A program made the position numbers and the translations under genes. From the NCBI RefSeq assembly GCF_001905145.1, contig NZ_LWLB01000035.1, positions 62,001-126,000 of the forward strand: a DNA stretch of 64,000 bases, in the 5' to 3' direction. The notes under the pieces were generated by a model. It had not been told where the DNA came from. It made no database searches and saw nothing but the letters and a program-made list of their open reading frames with translations. Shown here in pieces: positions 35,457-44,413 of the stretch (position 1 is the stretch's first letter; each line of letters opens with the position of its first letter). Source of the DNA: Nocardiopsis sp. TSRI0078. GTDB lineage: Bacteria; Actinomycetota; Actinomycetes; Streptosporangiales; Streptosporangiaceae.

Positions 35457-36110
35457 CTAGCCGGAGAACTCCTCGCTGGCGTCGGCGAGGATGCCGAGCA
35501 CCGCGATCGGGTCGGGCAGCACCACCGAGCCGTCCGTGTCGTGCGGGGCGCGGATCCAGGTGAACCGGTCCCCGGAGGGCAGCCGCGACGGGGCGCCGAG
35601 CACGAAGCTGTCCCGGCAGTGCCAGCGCAGGCCCGGCATCTCCTCCACGGCCTCGGGCACGCAGTCCAGGTGGCAGGACCACCACTCGTCCTCGTCGACC
35701 GGGGAGCGGGTGGCCACGAAGAACAGGTAGCGGGAGGACTCCACCGCCGCCACCGGCCCCGAGGGCACCCCGGAGCGGCCCATCCGCGCCAGCGCCATCA
35801 CGCCCGCCTCGCGGGGCACGTCGAAGACGTCGAAGACCCGGCCCGTGGGCAGGATGATGTTCGCCTCCGGGGTGGCCGTCCACCACCGGCGGATGGTATC
35901 GGCGTCGGTGCTGGCCTCCACGCCCCAGGCCATCGTCACCGGATGCGCCGCCGGGTCCGGACAGCCCATCCGGTCGCAGCTGCACGCGCGGTCCTGGCCG
36001 GGCGAGGTGCCGCGCGCCACCGGCCAGCCCAGACCGGCGTAGCCCAGTGCGGCGTCGAGCATGCTGTCCGCCGCATGACGCCGTTTACGTCGGTACAGAA
36101 CCTCGGCCAT
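35457..36110 (-). CDS. Bifunctional DNA primase/polymerase-like (PrimPol N-terminal domain) protein
   Basis: 217 residues. ALGYAGLGWPVARGTSPGQD with CSCDRMGCPDPAAHP, then STDADTIRRWWTATPEANI and ILPTGRVFDVFDV, correspond to the archaeo-eukaryotic primase/polymerase (PF09250) domain with its Cys/His zinc-like insert. In active members the last motif carries Asp residues; here VFDVFDVP keeps two. No helicase domain follows, unlike plasmid or phage PrimPols. ATG 36110 has GGGAGG upstream. Such stand-alone genes near hemB occur in streptomycetes; function unknown. Confidence 0.8.
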   Translation of the reverse strand: MAEVLYRRKRRHAADSMLDAALGYAGLGWPVARGTSPGQDRACSCDRMGCPDPAAHPVTMAWGVEASTDADTIRRWWTATPEANIILPTGRVFDVFDVPREAGVMALARMGRSGVPSGPVAAVESSRYLFFVATRSPVDEDEWWSCHLDCVPEAVEEMPGLRWHCRDSFVLGAPSRLPSGDRFTWIRAPHDTDGSVVLPDPIAVLGILADASEEFSG

Positions 36111-36204
36111 GGAGCCTCCCCGGTGGTCCTCGTGATCCAGGCGCGGCCTCGACGTCGTGAGGCCCTGCGCCCGGAGACCGCGGCCGGGGCGGGGCCTGGT
36201 CGCG

Positions 36205-37203
36205 TTACCGCAGCAGGCGGGCGGCCTCGGTCGCCCAGTAGGTGAGGATCTGCTCGGCCCCCGCCCGCCGGTACGAGGTCAGGGTCTCCAGGATCGCCCG
36301 CTCGCGGTCGAGCCAGCCGCGCTCCGCCGCCGCCTCGATCATCGCGTACTCGCCGCTGACCTGGTAGGCCGACACGGGTACCGGGGAGGCCTCCGCCACC
36401 CTGGCCACGATGTCGAGGTAGGCCAGACCCGGTTTGACCATCACCATGTCGGCGCCCTCGGCCACGTCCAAGGCGACCTCGCGCAGCGCCTCGCGCGCGT
36501 TGGCGGGGTCCTGCTGGTAACCGGAGCGGTCGCCGAACTGCGGCGCGCCCTCGGCCGCCTCGCGGAAGGGGCCGTAGAAGGCCGACGCGTACTTGGCGGC
36601 GTAGGCCAGGATCGGCACCCGCTCGTGCCCGGCGCGGTCCAGTCCGGCACGGATGGCCGCGACCTGGCCGTCCATCATGCCGCTGGGGGCCACCACGGCG
36701 GCGCCCGCCTCGGCCTGGGCGGCGGCGATGGACGCGTACCGCTCCAGGGTGAGGTCGTTGTCGACGTGTCCGTCGGTCAGCAGCGGGCCGCAGTGGCCGT
36801 GGTCGGTGTACTCGCACAGGCACAGGTCGGCCATCACCACGATGTCGTCGCCGACCTCGGCGGCCAGGTCGCGCAGGGCCACCTGGACGACGCCCTCGGG
36901 GTCGTCGGCCGCCGAACCGCGCTCGTCCTTGTGCCCGGGGATACCGAACAGCATCAGCCCGCCGACCCCGGCGGCGGCCGCCTCGTGGGCGGCCTTGCGC
37001 AGGCTGTCACGGGTGTGCTGCACCTGGCCGGGCATCGAGGAGATCGCCACCGGCTCGGAGATCCCCTCCTTGACGAACATCGGCAGGACGAGGTTCTCCG
37101 GGAGCACCCGGTTCTCGGCGACCAGGCGGCGCAGCGCCGCTCCACGGCGCAGGCGGCGCGGCCGGGCGACGGGGAAGGCGGCGTCGTTGCTGGAGGCGGT
37201 CAT
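36205..37203 (-). CDS. hemB: Porphobilinogen synthase (delta-aminolevulinate dehydratase)
   Basis: 332 residues. It condenses two 5-aminolevulinate to porphobilinogen. The cysteine-rich metal site MADLCLCEYTDHGHCG and the two Schiff-base lysine regions (YAAKYASAFYGPFR and MVMVKPGLAYLD) are intact. It follows the hemD fusion by 53 bp on the minus strand, the last gene of the rex-hemACDB run. Confidence 0.96.
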   Translation of the reverse strand: MTASSNDAAFPVARPRRLRRGAALRRLVAENRVLPENLVLPMFVKEGISEPVAISSMPGQVQHTRDSLRKAAHEAAAAGVGGLMLFGIPGHKDERGSAADDPEGVVQVALRDLAAEVGDDIVVMADLCLCEYTDHGHCGPLLTDGHVDNDLTLERYASIAAAQAEAGAAVVAPSGMMDGQVAAIRAGLDRAGHERVPILAYAAKYASAFYGPFREAAEGAPQFGDRSGYQQDPANAREALREVALDVAEGADMVMVKPGLAYLDIVARVAEASPVPVSAYQVSGEYAMIEAAAERGWLDRERAILETLTSYRRAGAEQILTYWATEAARLLR

Positions 37204-37256
37204 CGCGGGGCTCCCGGTGTGGGTTCGTGCGGCGTGCTGGCGGCTGGGCGGGGCTC

Positions 37257-38939
37257 TCAGAGCTTGCGGCGGCGCCCGCGCCGCTTCTGGCTGGGCTTGA
37301 GGACGGGCTTGCCCGCCTCGATGGCTTCACGCCTCTTGGCGGCACCGTACTCCGAAAGGGCCTGCGCGAGGGCGGAAACGGACGCCTTCGGTGCCACGAC
37401 GTCCACGCGCAGTCCGAACTCGATCGCGGTCTTCTCGGTCTCGGGGCCGATCACGGCGATGGCGGTGGTGTTGTGCGGCTTGCCCGCGATCCCCACCAGG
37501 TTGCGCACCGTGGAGGAGGACGTGAACAGCACCGCGTCGAAACCGCCGCCCTTGATCGCCTCTCGGACAGGGGCGGGCGGGGGCGCGGCGCGCACGGTGC
37601 GGTAGGCGGTGACGTCGTCGACGTCCCAGCCGAGCTTGTCCAGGCCCGCGGCCAGGGTCTCGGTGGCGATGTCGGCGCGCGGCAGCAGCACGCGCTCGAT
37701 CGGGTCGATCTCGGCGTCGTAGGGCGGCCACACCGACACCAGGCCCGCGCTGGACTGCTGCTCCTCGGGCGGTGCCAGGTCGGGCTGGATGCCGAAGTCG
37801 CGCACGGCCCTGGCGGTGGCCTCGCCGACGACGGCGACCTTGACCCCGGCGAAGGCACGCGCGTCCAGTCCGTAGGACTCCAGGCGCTCGCGGATCGCCT
37901 TGACCGCGTTGGCGGAGGTGAAGGCCACCCACTGGTAGCGGCCGGTGACCAGGCCGCGGACGGCGCGCTCCATCTGCTGCGGGGTGCGCGGCGGCTCCAC
38001 GGAGATGGTGGGCACCTCCTCGGGCACCGCGCCGTAGCCGCGCAACTGGTCGGACAGGGCGGCGGCCTGCTCCTTGGTCCGGGGCACCAGGACCCGCCAA
38101 CCGAACAGCGGCCGGGTCTCGTACCAGGACAGGTCGGGCTGGCGGGCCGCGGCTGGACCGACGATCATCAGCGCGGGCGCGGTGGCGTGGTGGCCCTTGG
38201 CGTCCTTGGCCTTGAGGTCGGCGACCAGCCGGGCCAGCGTGGAGGTGACCGTGGTCTGGCGGGTGGTGCCACCGGCGCGCACGACCGAGACGGGGGTGGT
38301 GGCGGGGCGGCCGCCCGAGACGAGGGCCTTGCACAGCACGTCGAAGCCGGGCCCCTGGTGCTCGGGGGCCTCTCCGGCGGGCGCGTCGGCGCCCATGACG
38401 ACCAGGGTGGCGTCGCTGGCGGCCGCCTCGTTCCAGTCGATCCCGCCCTCGGCCCGGGCGTTGAGCACCCGCACCTCGGGGCTCTCCGCGTTCATCAGCG
38501 GCACGCCCGAGAAGGTCGGCACGGAGGTGATGGCGGAGACGCCCGGAGCGACCTCGACCTCCACCCCGGCCTCGTGGCAGGCGGCGACCAGCTCGGCTCC
38601 GCGGCAGCCGAAGAACGGGTCGCCGGAGTACAGGCGGACCACCCGCCGGCCCTCACGGGCACGGGCCAGGGCGAGGGCGTTGACGTCGCCGCCGCACTCG
38701 GCCGCCTCCACCACGGAGACGTCCTCGGAGCAGTGGGAGAGGAGCTCGCCGCGAAAGCCCGAGAGCTCCTCGGCCGCTGGCTCGCGCAGCGTGATGACCA
38801 CGTCGGCTCGGCGCAGCAGCTCGGCGCCGCGCAGGGTCAGCAGGTCGGCACCGCCCGGACCGGAACCGACCAGGGCGACGTGCCCGGACCGCGTGGTGGC
38901 ACGCGGTTCCTCCGGCTGGGGGTTGGCGTTGGCGTTCAC
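37257..38939 (-). CDS. hemD: Uroporphyrinogen-III methyltransferase/synthase fusion
   Basis: 560 residues, two enzymes in one chain. Residues about 20-265 are a SAM-dependent uroporphyrinogen-III C-methyltransferase (CobA/SUMT type: VALVGSGPGGADLLTLRGAE and VVRLYSGDPFFGCRGAE). The rest, from about 280 on, is uroporphyrinogen-III synthase (HemD: GWRVLVPRTKEQAAALS, YQWVAFTSANAVKAI, AVLFTSSSTV). It therefore serves both haem and sirohaem/cobalamin. GTG 38939 with AGGAG upstream. The tail is Arg/Lys-rich. Such fusions are usual in actinomycetes. Confidence 0.95.
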   Translation of the reverse strand: MNANANPQPEEPRATTRSGHVALVGSGPGGADLLTLRGAELLRRADVVITLREPAAEELSGFRGELLSHCSEDVSVVEAAECGGDVNALALARAREGRRVVRLYSGDPFFGCRGAELVAACHEAGVEVEVAPGVSAITSVPTFSGVPLMNAESPEVRVLNARAEGGIDWNEAAASDATLVVMGADAPAGEAPEHQGPGFDVLCKALVSGGRPATTPVSVVRAGGTTRQTTVTSTLARLVADLKAKDAKGHHATAPALMIVGPAAARQPDLSWYETRPLFGWRVLVPRTKEQAAALSDQLRGYGAVPEEVPTISVEPPRTPQQMERAVRGLVTGRYQWVAFTSANAVKAIRERLESYGLDARAFAGVKVAVVGEATARAVRDFGIQPDLAPPEEQQSSAGLVSVWPPYDAEIDPIERVLLPRADIATETLAAGLDKLGWDVDDVTAYRTVRAAPPPAPVREAIKGGGFDAVLFTSSSTVRNLVGIAGKPHNTTAIAVIGPETEKTAIEFGLRVDVVAPKASVSALAQALSEYGAAKRREAIEAGKPVLKPSQKRRGRRRKL

Positions 38940-39043
38940 GTACTGGCTCCTCTGTGTGGGTCGCCCGCGCCCCGGTGCGCGGTATCCGGGACGGTTGCGG
39001 ATGCGGCGGGCTCCGGCCGAGGACACCCGCCGTCGGCTCCTGG

Positions 39044-40036
39044 TTAGGGTGTGTCCCTCTCCGCGAAGGCCTCCGCCACGATGCGGTCGGCTCCCTCGTC
39101 GATCATCTGGCGGGCCAGGTCCCGGCCGAGCGCGGTGGCGGCGGCCAGGTCCCCGGCCGAGTCGAGGCCGACGGCGCGTTCGCGGCGTACGGCGCTGGAC
39201 CCGTCGGTGGCCACCACGGCGGCGCGCAGGTTCAGGCGGCCGGCCCCGGCGTCGTACTGGGCGTAGGCGCCGACGGGGGCGGCGCATCCGGCTTCGAGCT
39301 CCGCGAGCACGGTGCGCTCGGCCACGACCTCGACGCGGGTGGCGGGGTGGTCGACCGAGGCCAGGTAGGCGAGGTCGCCCTCCAGGCGCTCGGCGGGGCA
39401 CTCGACGGCGAGGGCGCCCTGGCCCGGCGCGGGCAGCATCTGCTCGGGCTCGAAGACCTCGGTGGCGTCGTCGGCGCGGCCGACGCGGCCGAGCCCGGCG
39501 TAGGCGAGGACGACGGCGTCGAGCTCGCCGGAGGCGACCTTGCCCAGGCGGGTCTCGGCGTTGCCGCGGATCGGCACGTAGGTCAGGTCCGGGCGCAGCA
39601 GGGCGAGCTGGGCGACGCGGCGCGGGGATCCGGTGCCGATCACGGCCCCGGGGGGCAGGTCGGCGAACTTGAGGCCGTCGCGTGCGCACAGGGCGTCACG
39701 CGGGTCGTCGCGCTCGGGGATGGCGGCCAGCACGAGCCCGTCGGCCGGGGTGGTGGGCAGGTCCTTGAGCGAGTGCACGGCGAAGTCGACGGTGCCCGCG
39801 TGGAGCTGGTCGCGCAGGGCGTTGACGAACACGCCGGTGCCACCGAGCTGGGTCAGGTGGGCCTTGGTGACGTCGCCGAAGCTGGTGATCAGCTCCAGCT
39901 CGATCGCCCGGCCGGTGCGTTCGGTGATGGCGTCGGCGACCATCCGCGACTGGCTGGTGGCCATGGTGCTGCGGCGGGTACCGAGCTTGGCGGGGGCCCT
40001 GTCGACGGGGCCGCCGTTGGTGTGCGTGCCGGTCAT
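39044..40036 (-). CDS. hemC: Hydroxymethylbilane synthase (porphobilinogen deaminase)
   Basis: 330 residues. It assembles four porphobilinogens into hydroxymethylbilane on a dipyrromethane cofactor bound to the Cys of LEAGCAAPVGAYAQ. KLGTRRSTMATSQSRMVAD at the start and SLKDLPT, GTGSPRRVAQL are family motifs. ATG 40036 overlaps the hemA stop by four bases (ATGA), so translation is coupled to hemA. Confidence 0.96.
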   Translation of the reverse strand: MTGTHTNGGPVDRAPAKLGTRRSTMATSQSRMVADAITERTGRAIELELITSFGDVTKAHLTQLGGTGVFVNALRDQLHAGTVDFAVHSLKDLPTTPADGLVLAAIPERDDPRDALCARDGLKFADLPPGAVIGTGSPRRVAQLALLRPDLTYVPIRGNAETRLGKVASGELDAVVLAYAGLGRVGRADDATEVFEPEQMLPAPGQGALAVECPAERLEGDLAYLASVDHPATRVEVVAERTVLAELEAGCAAPVGAYAQYDAGAGRLNLRAAVVATDGSSAVRRERAVGLDSAGDLAAATALGRDLARQMIDEGADRIVAEAFAERDTP

Positions 40037-41538
40037 GGCTTCTCCTGGGCGGTCGGTGCCGCGGTGGCGGGTCCCTCGGGAGCGGCCAGCGCCTCCGGGT
40101 TCCCGGGGTCGAGTGCGAAGAGTTCCCGCAGGGCCGCCTCGTAGGACTCCCCGTCCGGAGCGGCGGCCAGTTCCTTGACGCGCACGGTCGGTCTGTGCAG
40201 GAGCTTGTCGGCGACGCGGCGCATGGCGCGCGTGATCTCCTCGCGCGTGCGCTCGTCGAGGTCGTCGGGGAGGCGTCCGTGCAGGCGCGACAGCTCGGAC
40301 TCCACGACGTCCCTGGCCTGGGCGCGCAGGGCGACGACGGTGGGGGTCACCTGGCTGGCGCGGCGGACCGCGCGGAACTCGGCGACCTCCTCGTCGACGA
40401 TGCCGCGGGCGAGGGTGAGTGCGCTGTCGCGTCCCGTGTCGGTTCCGGGGTCCGTGGCGGCGGCCTGGCGCAGGTCCTCGATGTCGACCAGTTCCACACC
40501 GGCCAGTCCGCGCACGGCGGGGTCGATGTCGCGGGGCAGCGCGAGGTCGAGGAAGACCAGGGGGCGCGTGCGCCCGGCGGTGGCGGCGGCCACGGCGTCG
40601 GCGGTGAGGACGAGGCCCTGGGCACCGGTGCAGGAGATGACCAGGTCGACGTCGGCGAGGGTGCCGGCGGCCTCCTCGAAGGCGACGGCGCGGGCGTCGA
40701 CGGTCTCGTACGCCTCGGTGAGGCACTCGGCGAGGCGGTCGGCGCGCTCCAGGGTGCGGTTGGCCACCACGACCGCCGCCGCGCCCTGGCGGGAGACGGT
40801 GTTGGCGGACAGGGCGCTCATGGAGCCGGCGCCGAGGACGAGGACGCGCACGCCCGTGAGGGGCCCGTGCGCGGGCTGGGCGAGGCCGGGCGCGTCGTCG
40901 GTGTCGCCGGGCTCGGCGGACATGGGGCAGCCCGCGGGGGGCACCGCGCCCACGGTCTGGACGGTCTGGCCGGCGGTGGTGCGGGGGGCGCCGGTCGGGC
41001 CGAGGCCCAGACCTCCGGACGCCACGGTGAGGCCGAAGCTGACCATGTCGGCGCCCGCGTGGTCCAGGTGGGTCTCGGTGTGGGCGCGCTTGCCCACGCG
41101 CAGGGCGCGCTGGCCGAGGTCGTTGAGGACGCGGCCGACGGAGCCGGTCTCCTGGCCCTCCTTGAGGGCGTCGCGCACCTGTCCGAGGATCTGCCCCTCG
41201 CCGACGACCATGGAGTCCAGGCCGCAGGTGACCGAGAACAGGTGCTGGACAGCGCGGTCCTCATAGTGCACGTACATGTGCTCGGACAGCTCTCCGAGGG
41301 GGACTCCCGTGTGCCAGGAGAGGAGTTCGGTGATGGCCGCGACACCGCCGTGGAAGGCCGAGACGTCGGCGTAGACCTCGGTGCGGTTGCAGGTGGAGAC
41401 GATCATGACCTCGTTGACGGAGTCGGAGGCGATCATCTCCCCGACCGCGTTGGTCCGCGTCTCCCCGTTCAGCGCGACACGTTCGAGCAGAGCCACCGGC
41501 GAACTCCGGTGGCTCAACCCCACGGCCAGGACACTCAT
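40033..41538 (-). CDS. hemA: Glutamyl-tRNA reductase
   Basis: 501 residues. It reduces glutamyl-tRNA to glutamate-1-semialdehyde, the first step of C5-type haem synthesis. SHRSSPVALLERVAL and the catalytic Cys in IVSTCNRTEVYAD are near the N-terminus; the NADPH domain has VLVLGAGSMSALSANTV. A Pro/Ala/Thr-rich insert of about 35 residues (near 200-235) precedes the NADPH domain. ATG 41538 was chosen since AGGAG is 7 bases upstream; ATG 41544 lies too close to it. Follows rex. Confidence 0.96.
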   Translation of the reverse strand: MSVLAVGLSHRSSPVALLERVALNGETRTNAVGEMIASDSVNEVMIVSTCNRTEVYADVSAFHGGVAAITELLSWHTGVPLGELSEHMYVHYEDRAVQHLFSVTCGLDSMVVGEGQILGQVRDALKEGQETGSVGRVLNDLGQRALRVGKRAHTETHLDHAGADMVSFGLTVASGGLGLGPTGAPRTTAGQTVQTVGAVPPAGCPMSAEPGDTDDAPGLAQPAHGPLTGVRVLVLGAGSMSALSANTVSRQGAAAVVVANRTLERADRLAECLTEAYETVDARAVAFEEAAGTLADVDLVISCTGAQGLVLTADAVAAATAGRTRPLVFLDLALPRDIDPAVRGLAGVELVDIEDLRQAAATDPGTDTGRDSALTLARGIVDEEVAEFRAVRRASQVTPTVVALRAQARDVVESELSRLHGRLPDDLDERTREEITRAMRRVADKLLHRPTVRVKELAAAPDGESYEAALRELFALDPGNPEALAAPEGPATAAPTAQEKP

Positions 41539-41673
41539 CCGCATTCTCCTATGCAGGCACTACACAGCGTCTTCGTATGTCCCCGGAGGCGGCCATACCT
41601 TCCGGGGCGCGGCGCACGCTCGCTCATCGCCCACCGCTCATGCAGGCCCAACGGCCCCGAATCGTCGAACGTC

Positions 41674-42369
41674 TCACGTCAGTTCCAGTCCCGCGCGTTC
41701 CGCGCCCCGGCCGTCGCCGTCGGCCCTGCGCTGCGCGTGGAAGGCGAGGATCTGGAGTTCGATGGACAAGTCGACCTTACGCACATCGACCCCGTCCGGC
41801 ACATTGAGGACGACCGGAGCGAAGTTGAGGATGCTGGCCACCCCGGCCTCGACGAAGCGCGTCGCCACTCCCTGGGCCGCGGCCGCCGGAGTCGTGATGA
41901 CACCTATGGAAACGCCCTTCGTACGCACAACCTCCTCCAGGTTGTCAATATGCCTCACGTCCAGGGACGCCACGTTCTGTCCGACCATCGCCGGGTCGGC
42001 GTCGAGCAGGGCCGCGATACGGAAACCGCGGGTGCCGAAGCCCCCGTAGTTGGCCAGTGCGCGGCCCAGGTTGCCGATGCCGACGATGGCCACGGCCCAG
42101 TCCTGGGTGAGACCAAGCTCACGAGAGATCTGGTAGACGAGGTACTCGACCTCGTACCCCACTCCGCGCGTCCCATAGGACCCGAGGTGGGAGAGGTCCT
42201 TGCGCAGTTTGGCCGAGTTCACACCGGCGGCGGAGGCGAGGGCCTCGGAGGAGACGGTGAGGGTTCCCCGGTCCTGGAGCGCCTGGAGGGCGCGCAGGTA
42301 GACGGGGAGCCGGGCCACGGTGGCCTCCGGGATGCCCCTGTCCCGGGGCCGTGGTGGACGACTGATCAC
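41674..42369 (-). CDS. rex: Redox-sensing transcriptional repressor Rex
   Basis: 231 residues. Winged helix at the N-terminus (RGIPEATVARLPVYLRALQA, then NSAKLRKDLSHLGSYGTRG) and an NAD(H)-binding Rossmann domain (VAIVGIGNLGRALANYGGF). Rex leaves its operators when the NADH/NAD+ ratio rises and controls respiratory genes. GTG 42369 with CAGGAG upstream matches the usual start. An ATG at 42585 is in frame but would place the operator-like site inside the gene. First gene of rex-hemACDB. Confidence 0.94.
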   Translation of the reverse strand: MISRPPRPRDRGIPEATVARLPVYLRALQALQDRGTLTVSSEALASAAGVNSAKLRKDLSHLGSYGTRGVGYEVEYLVYQISRELGLTQDWAVAIVGIGNLGRALANYGGFGTRGFRIAALLDADPAMVGQNVASLDVRHIDNLEEVVRTKGVSIGVITTPAAAAQGVATRFVEAGVASILNFAPVVLNVPDGVDVRKVDLSIELQILAFHAQRRADGDGRGAERAGLELT

Positions 42370-42510
42370 AGGCGGGCGCTCCTGAGCGGCGATCGGTGCG
42401 GGCTGGTGCGGGGACGGGCCGCGCGGGAGGCGGGCCGCGCGGTCCGGCGCCAGGAGCGGGCGGGGTGCGCCCCGCTCCCCCGACAGGTCTGGAATCCCTA
42501 GATTACGTGC

Positions 42511-42528
42511 TTGTGAAAGCGCGCACAA
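42511..42528. promoter_or_regulatory. Candidate Rex operator (ROP)
   Basis: TTGTGAA-AGCG-CGCACAA at 42511-42528. Consensus ROP is TTGTGAA, four bases, TTCACAA; the left arm matches fully and the right arm in 5 of 7, with exact spacing. It lies about 140 bp before the rex start, in the gap shared with the glutaredoxin-like gene, as expected for autoregulation. Confidence 0.65.
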
Positions 42529-42697
42529 AGTGGGGTCCGCTGTGATCGAGGGCTCATAAGTTCCCATCCGGAAGGGCCTTGGCACGCCTTCGGGAAATCG
42601 GGAGTTCGCGTTACGGCAATGAGGCCAACCGAAATGGCACAGATGTGAGGATTTGTGGACACAGCCGATCTTTCCTCTTCACCCGGGGCGTTCCCCG
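42529..42697. other. Rest of the region between rex and the glutaredoxin-like gene
   Basis: The gap from rex to the glutaredoxin-like gene (42370-42697, about 328 bp) contains the ROP-like site and otherwise short unsupported frames. This part is less GC-rich than its surroundings. No hairpin terminator was seen. Confidence 0.45.
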
Positions 42698-42964
42698 TCA
42701 ACCGCCGAGGGCGGCGCGCAACCGATCCTCGCTGACCCTCCAGAAGTCGTGGCGGCGGCCGTCCACGAACGTGACCGGGACCTTGTCCCAGTACTCCTCG
42801 CGATCGGCCTCTCCCACACCGTCCAGCTGCTCCTGGCCCCGGTCCGCGCCCAGCTCGTCGGTGACCCGCTCGATGACCGACCAGGCCTCCTCGCACAGGT
42901 GGCACCCCGGTTTGCCGAGCATCACCACGCGCGCCCGGCCCGCCCACTCGGGGGTTTCCGTCAT
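42698..42964 (-). CDS. Glutaredoxin family protein (DUF836-like)
   Basis: 88 residues with a thioredoxin/glutaredoxin fold: VVMLGKPGCHLCEEAWSVIE carries the CxxC as CHLC, and VPVTFVDGRRHDFWRVS has the cis-Pro region. Family members are disulfide reductases whose partners are unknown. It neighbours rex and heme genes in actinomycetes and points to thiol/redox control. ATG 42964 is near the expected start, with GGGAGG just upstream. Confidence 0.9.
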   Translation of the reverse strand: MTETPEWAGRARVVMLGKPGCHLCEEAWSVIERVTDELGADRGQEQLDGVGEADREEYWDKVPVTFVDGRRHDFWRVSEDRLRAALGG

Positions 42965-42998
42965 CTTCCCTCCCTGTCTCGCGGCTGTTTCGGCCCTC

Positions 42999-43256
42999 TC
43001 ACCCGCCCGCGAAGGGCGGTAGGACCTCGATCACAGTCCCGTTCGCGACCTCGACCTCACCGTGCGGCCTGCGCCCGACCGGGCGTTCGTCGACCAGGAG
43101 CGACGAAGACCCGAGTACGCGCTGGAAGCGATCGTCGGGATGCAGCCGACACGCCGCCGCGAGGGCTTCTCCGAGCGTGTCGGCGGTGACCGTTTCCTCG
43201 GCCGTTCCGGCCGCTTCCTTGGCCGCTGCCCAGTACCTGATAGTGCACTTCGCCAT
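42999..43256 (-). CDS. MoaD/ThiS family sulfur-carrier protein
   Basis: 85 residues, beta-grasp fold, ending PPFAGG with the C-terminal Gly-Gly that is adenylated and thiocarboxylated in MoaD and ThiS. Start MAKCTIRYWAAAKEAAGTAE is close to MoaD. Probably the small subunit of molybdopterin synthase or another sulfur donor; the MoaE partner is not in this window. Divergent from glnR with a 107-bp gap. Confidence 0.88.
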   Translation of the reverse strand: MAKCTIRYWAAAKEAAGTAEETVTADTLGEALAAACRLHPDDRFQRVLGSSSLLVDERPVGRRPHGEVEVANGTVIEVLPPFAGG

Positions 43257-43363
43257 CTGTTGATTATCCTTGTGTTGCTCGGAGGCGACGTACAAGACAT
43301 CTTCACCCGGGGGCAATGGCGCCTTCGATCGCCCGCACAGCGCGGGATGACGAGAAGAGACGC

Positions 43364-44131
43364 ATGAGCCATCTGCTTCTGTTGACGAACTCGAACGAAC
43401 CGTCGGACCACGTACTGCCCGCCCTCGGCCTGCTCCTGCACTCCGTGCGGGTGGCGCCGGCCGAGGCCGGAGCCCTGCTGGCCTCGGGCGCGGCCGGCGG
43501 ATCCGGCGCACCGGTCGACGCCATTCTGGTCGATGCCCGGACCGATCTCGCCGCGGCCCGCAACTTCTGCCGCCTGCTCGACACCACCGGCCTGGACTGC
43601 CCGCTGATCGTCATCCTCACCGAGGGCGGCGTGGCGGCCCTGACCCCCGACTGGCAGGCGGACGACTTCGTCCTGGCCACCGCCGGTCCCGCGGAGGTCG
43701 AGGCGCGCCTGCGGCTGGCCGTCGGCTCGGCCGACGCCGGAACGGACGACCCCGACGAGATCCGCAGGGGCGATCTCGTCATCGACGAGGCCACCTACAT
43801 CGCACGCCTGCGCGGCCGCATCCTCGACCTCACCTTCAAGGAGTTCGAGCTGCTCAAGTTCCTGGCGCAGCACCCCGGCCGGGTGTTCACCCGGGCGCAG
43901 CTGCTCCAGGAGGTGTGGGGCTACGACTACTTCGGCGGCACACGCACCATCGACGTCCACGTGCGGCGCCTGCGCGCCAAGCTGGGCTCGGAGTACGAGT
44001 CGCTGATCGGCACCGTACGCAACGTGGGCTACCGCTTCGTGCCCGACCCGGTGGCCAAGGTCCCCTCGGCCCCGGTGGAGGACGCCGAGCCGATGCCCGC
44101 CGCCCGGGTCGCCGAGTCCGAGAACAGGTAG
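43364..44131 (+). CDS. glnR: Nitrogen-response regulator GlnR
   Basis: 255 residues, OmpR-type. The N-terminal receiver domain lacks a normal phosphorylation pocket, as known for GlnR, and starts MSHLLLLTNSNEPSDHVLPA; CPLIVILTEGGVAALTPDW is near residue 80. The C-terminal winged helix RILDLTFKEFELLKFLAQHP and VWGYDYFGGTRTIDVHVRRL is nearly identical to Streptomyces GlnR. It activates and represses nitrogen assimilation genes such as glnA and amtB. Position next to moaD and mshD is conserved. Confidence 0.92.
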   Translation: MSHLLLLTNSNEPSDHVLPALGLLLHSVRVAPAEAGALLASGAAGGSGAPVDAILVDARTDLAAARNFCRLLDTTGLDCPLIVILTEGGVAALTPDWQADDFVLATAGPAEVEARLRLAVGSADAGTDDPDEIRRGDLVIDEATYIARLRGRILDLTFKEFELLKFLAQHPGRVFTRAQLLQEVWGYDYFGGTRTIDVHVRRLRAKLGSEYESLIGTVRNVGYRFVPDPVAKVPSAPVEDAEPMPAARVAESENR

Positions 44132-44179
44132 CCGCGCGGAGCGGCGGGGTCCGCGGGCCGTGCCCGCACGGACCCGTGG

Positions 44180-44224
44180 ACGGCTCCGGGGCGCCCGTGC
44201 ACCGCGCGGGCGCCCCGGAGCCGT
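44180..44224. terminator. Strong hairpin after glnR
   Basis: A perfect 18-bp inverted repeat (44180-44197 with 44207-44224, nine-base loop) 48 bp after the glnR stop. No T run, but the stem is long enough to act as an actinomycete terminator. Confidence 0.75.
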
Positions 44225-44413
44225 TCGCGCTCTCCGCCACCGCGACATGACCGACGGTGCGGAAGAGGGAGCGTGGACCCTCGTGTTCGGCGCCCCCAGG
44301 TCCTAAGATCGGGGAGCACCCGAACGCCGGGACGTCAGGCGCGGCGAAACTCCCCGCGGCCGGGTGTGCCGCAACCGTTTTGGCGCGTCATCCGCGAGGA
44401 GGAGAACGCCCCG

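Noticed and set aside
42370..42585. Longer Rex N-terminus from ATG 42585
   Set aside because: The extension is unlike known Rex proteins and would contain the operator-like site; GTG 42369 has a ribosome site and fits the family.
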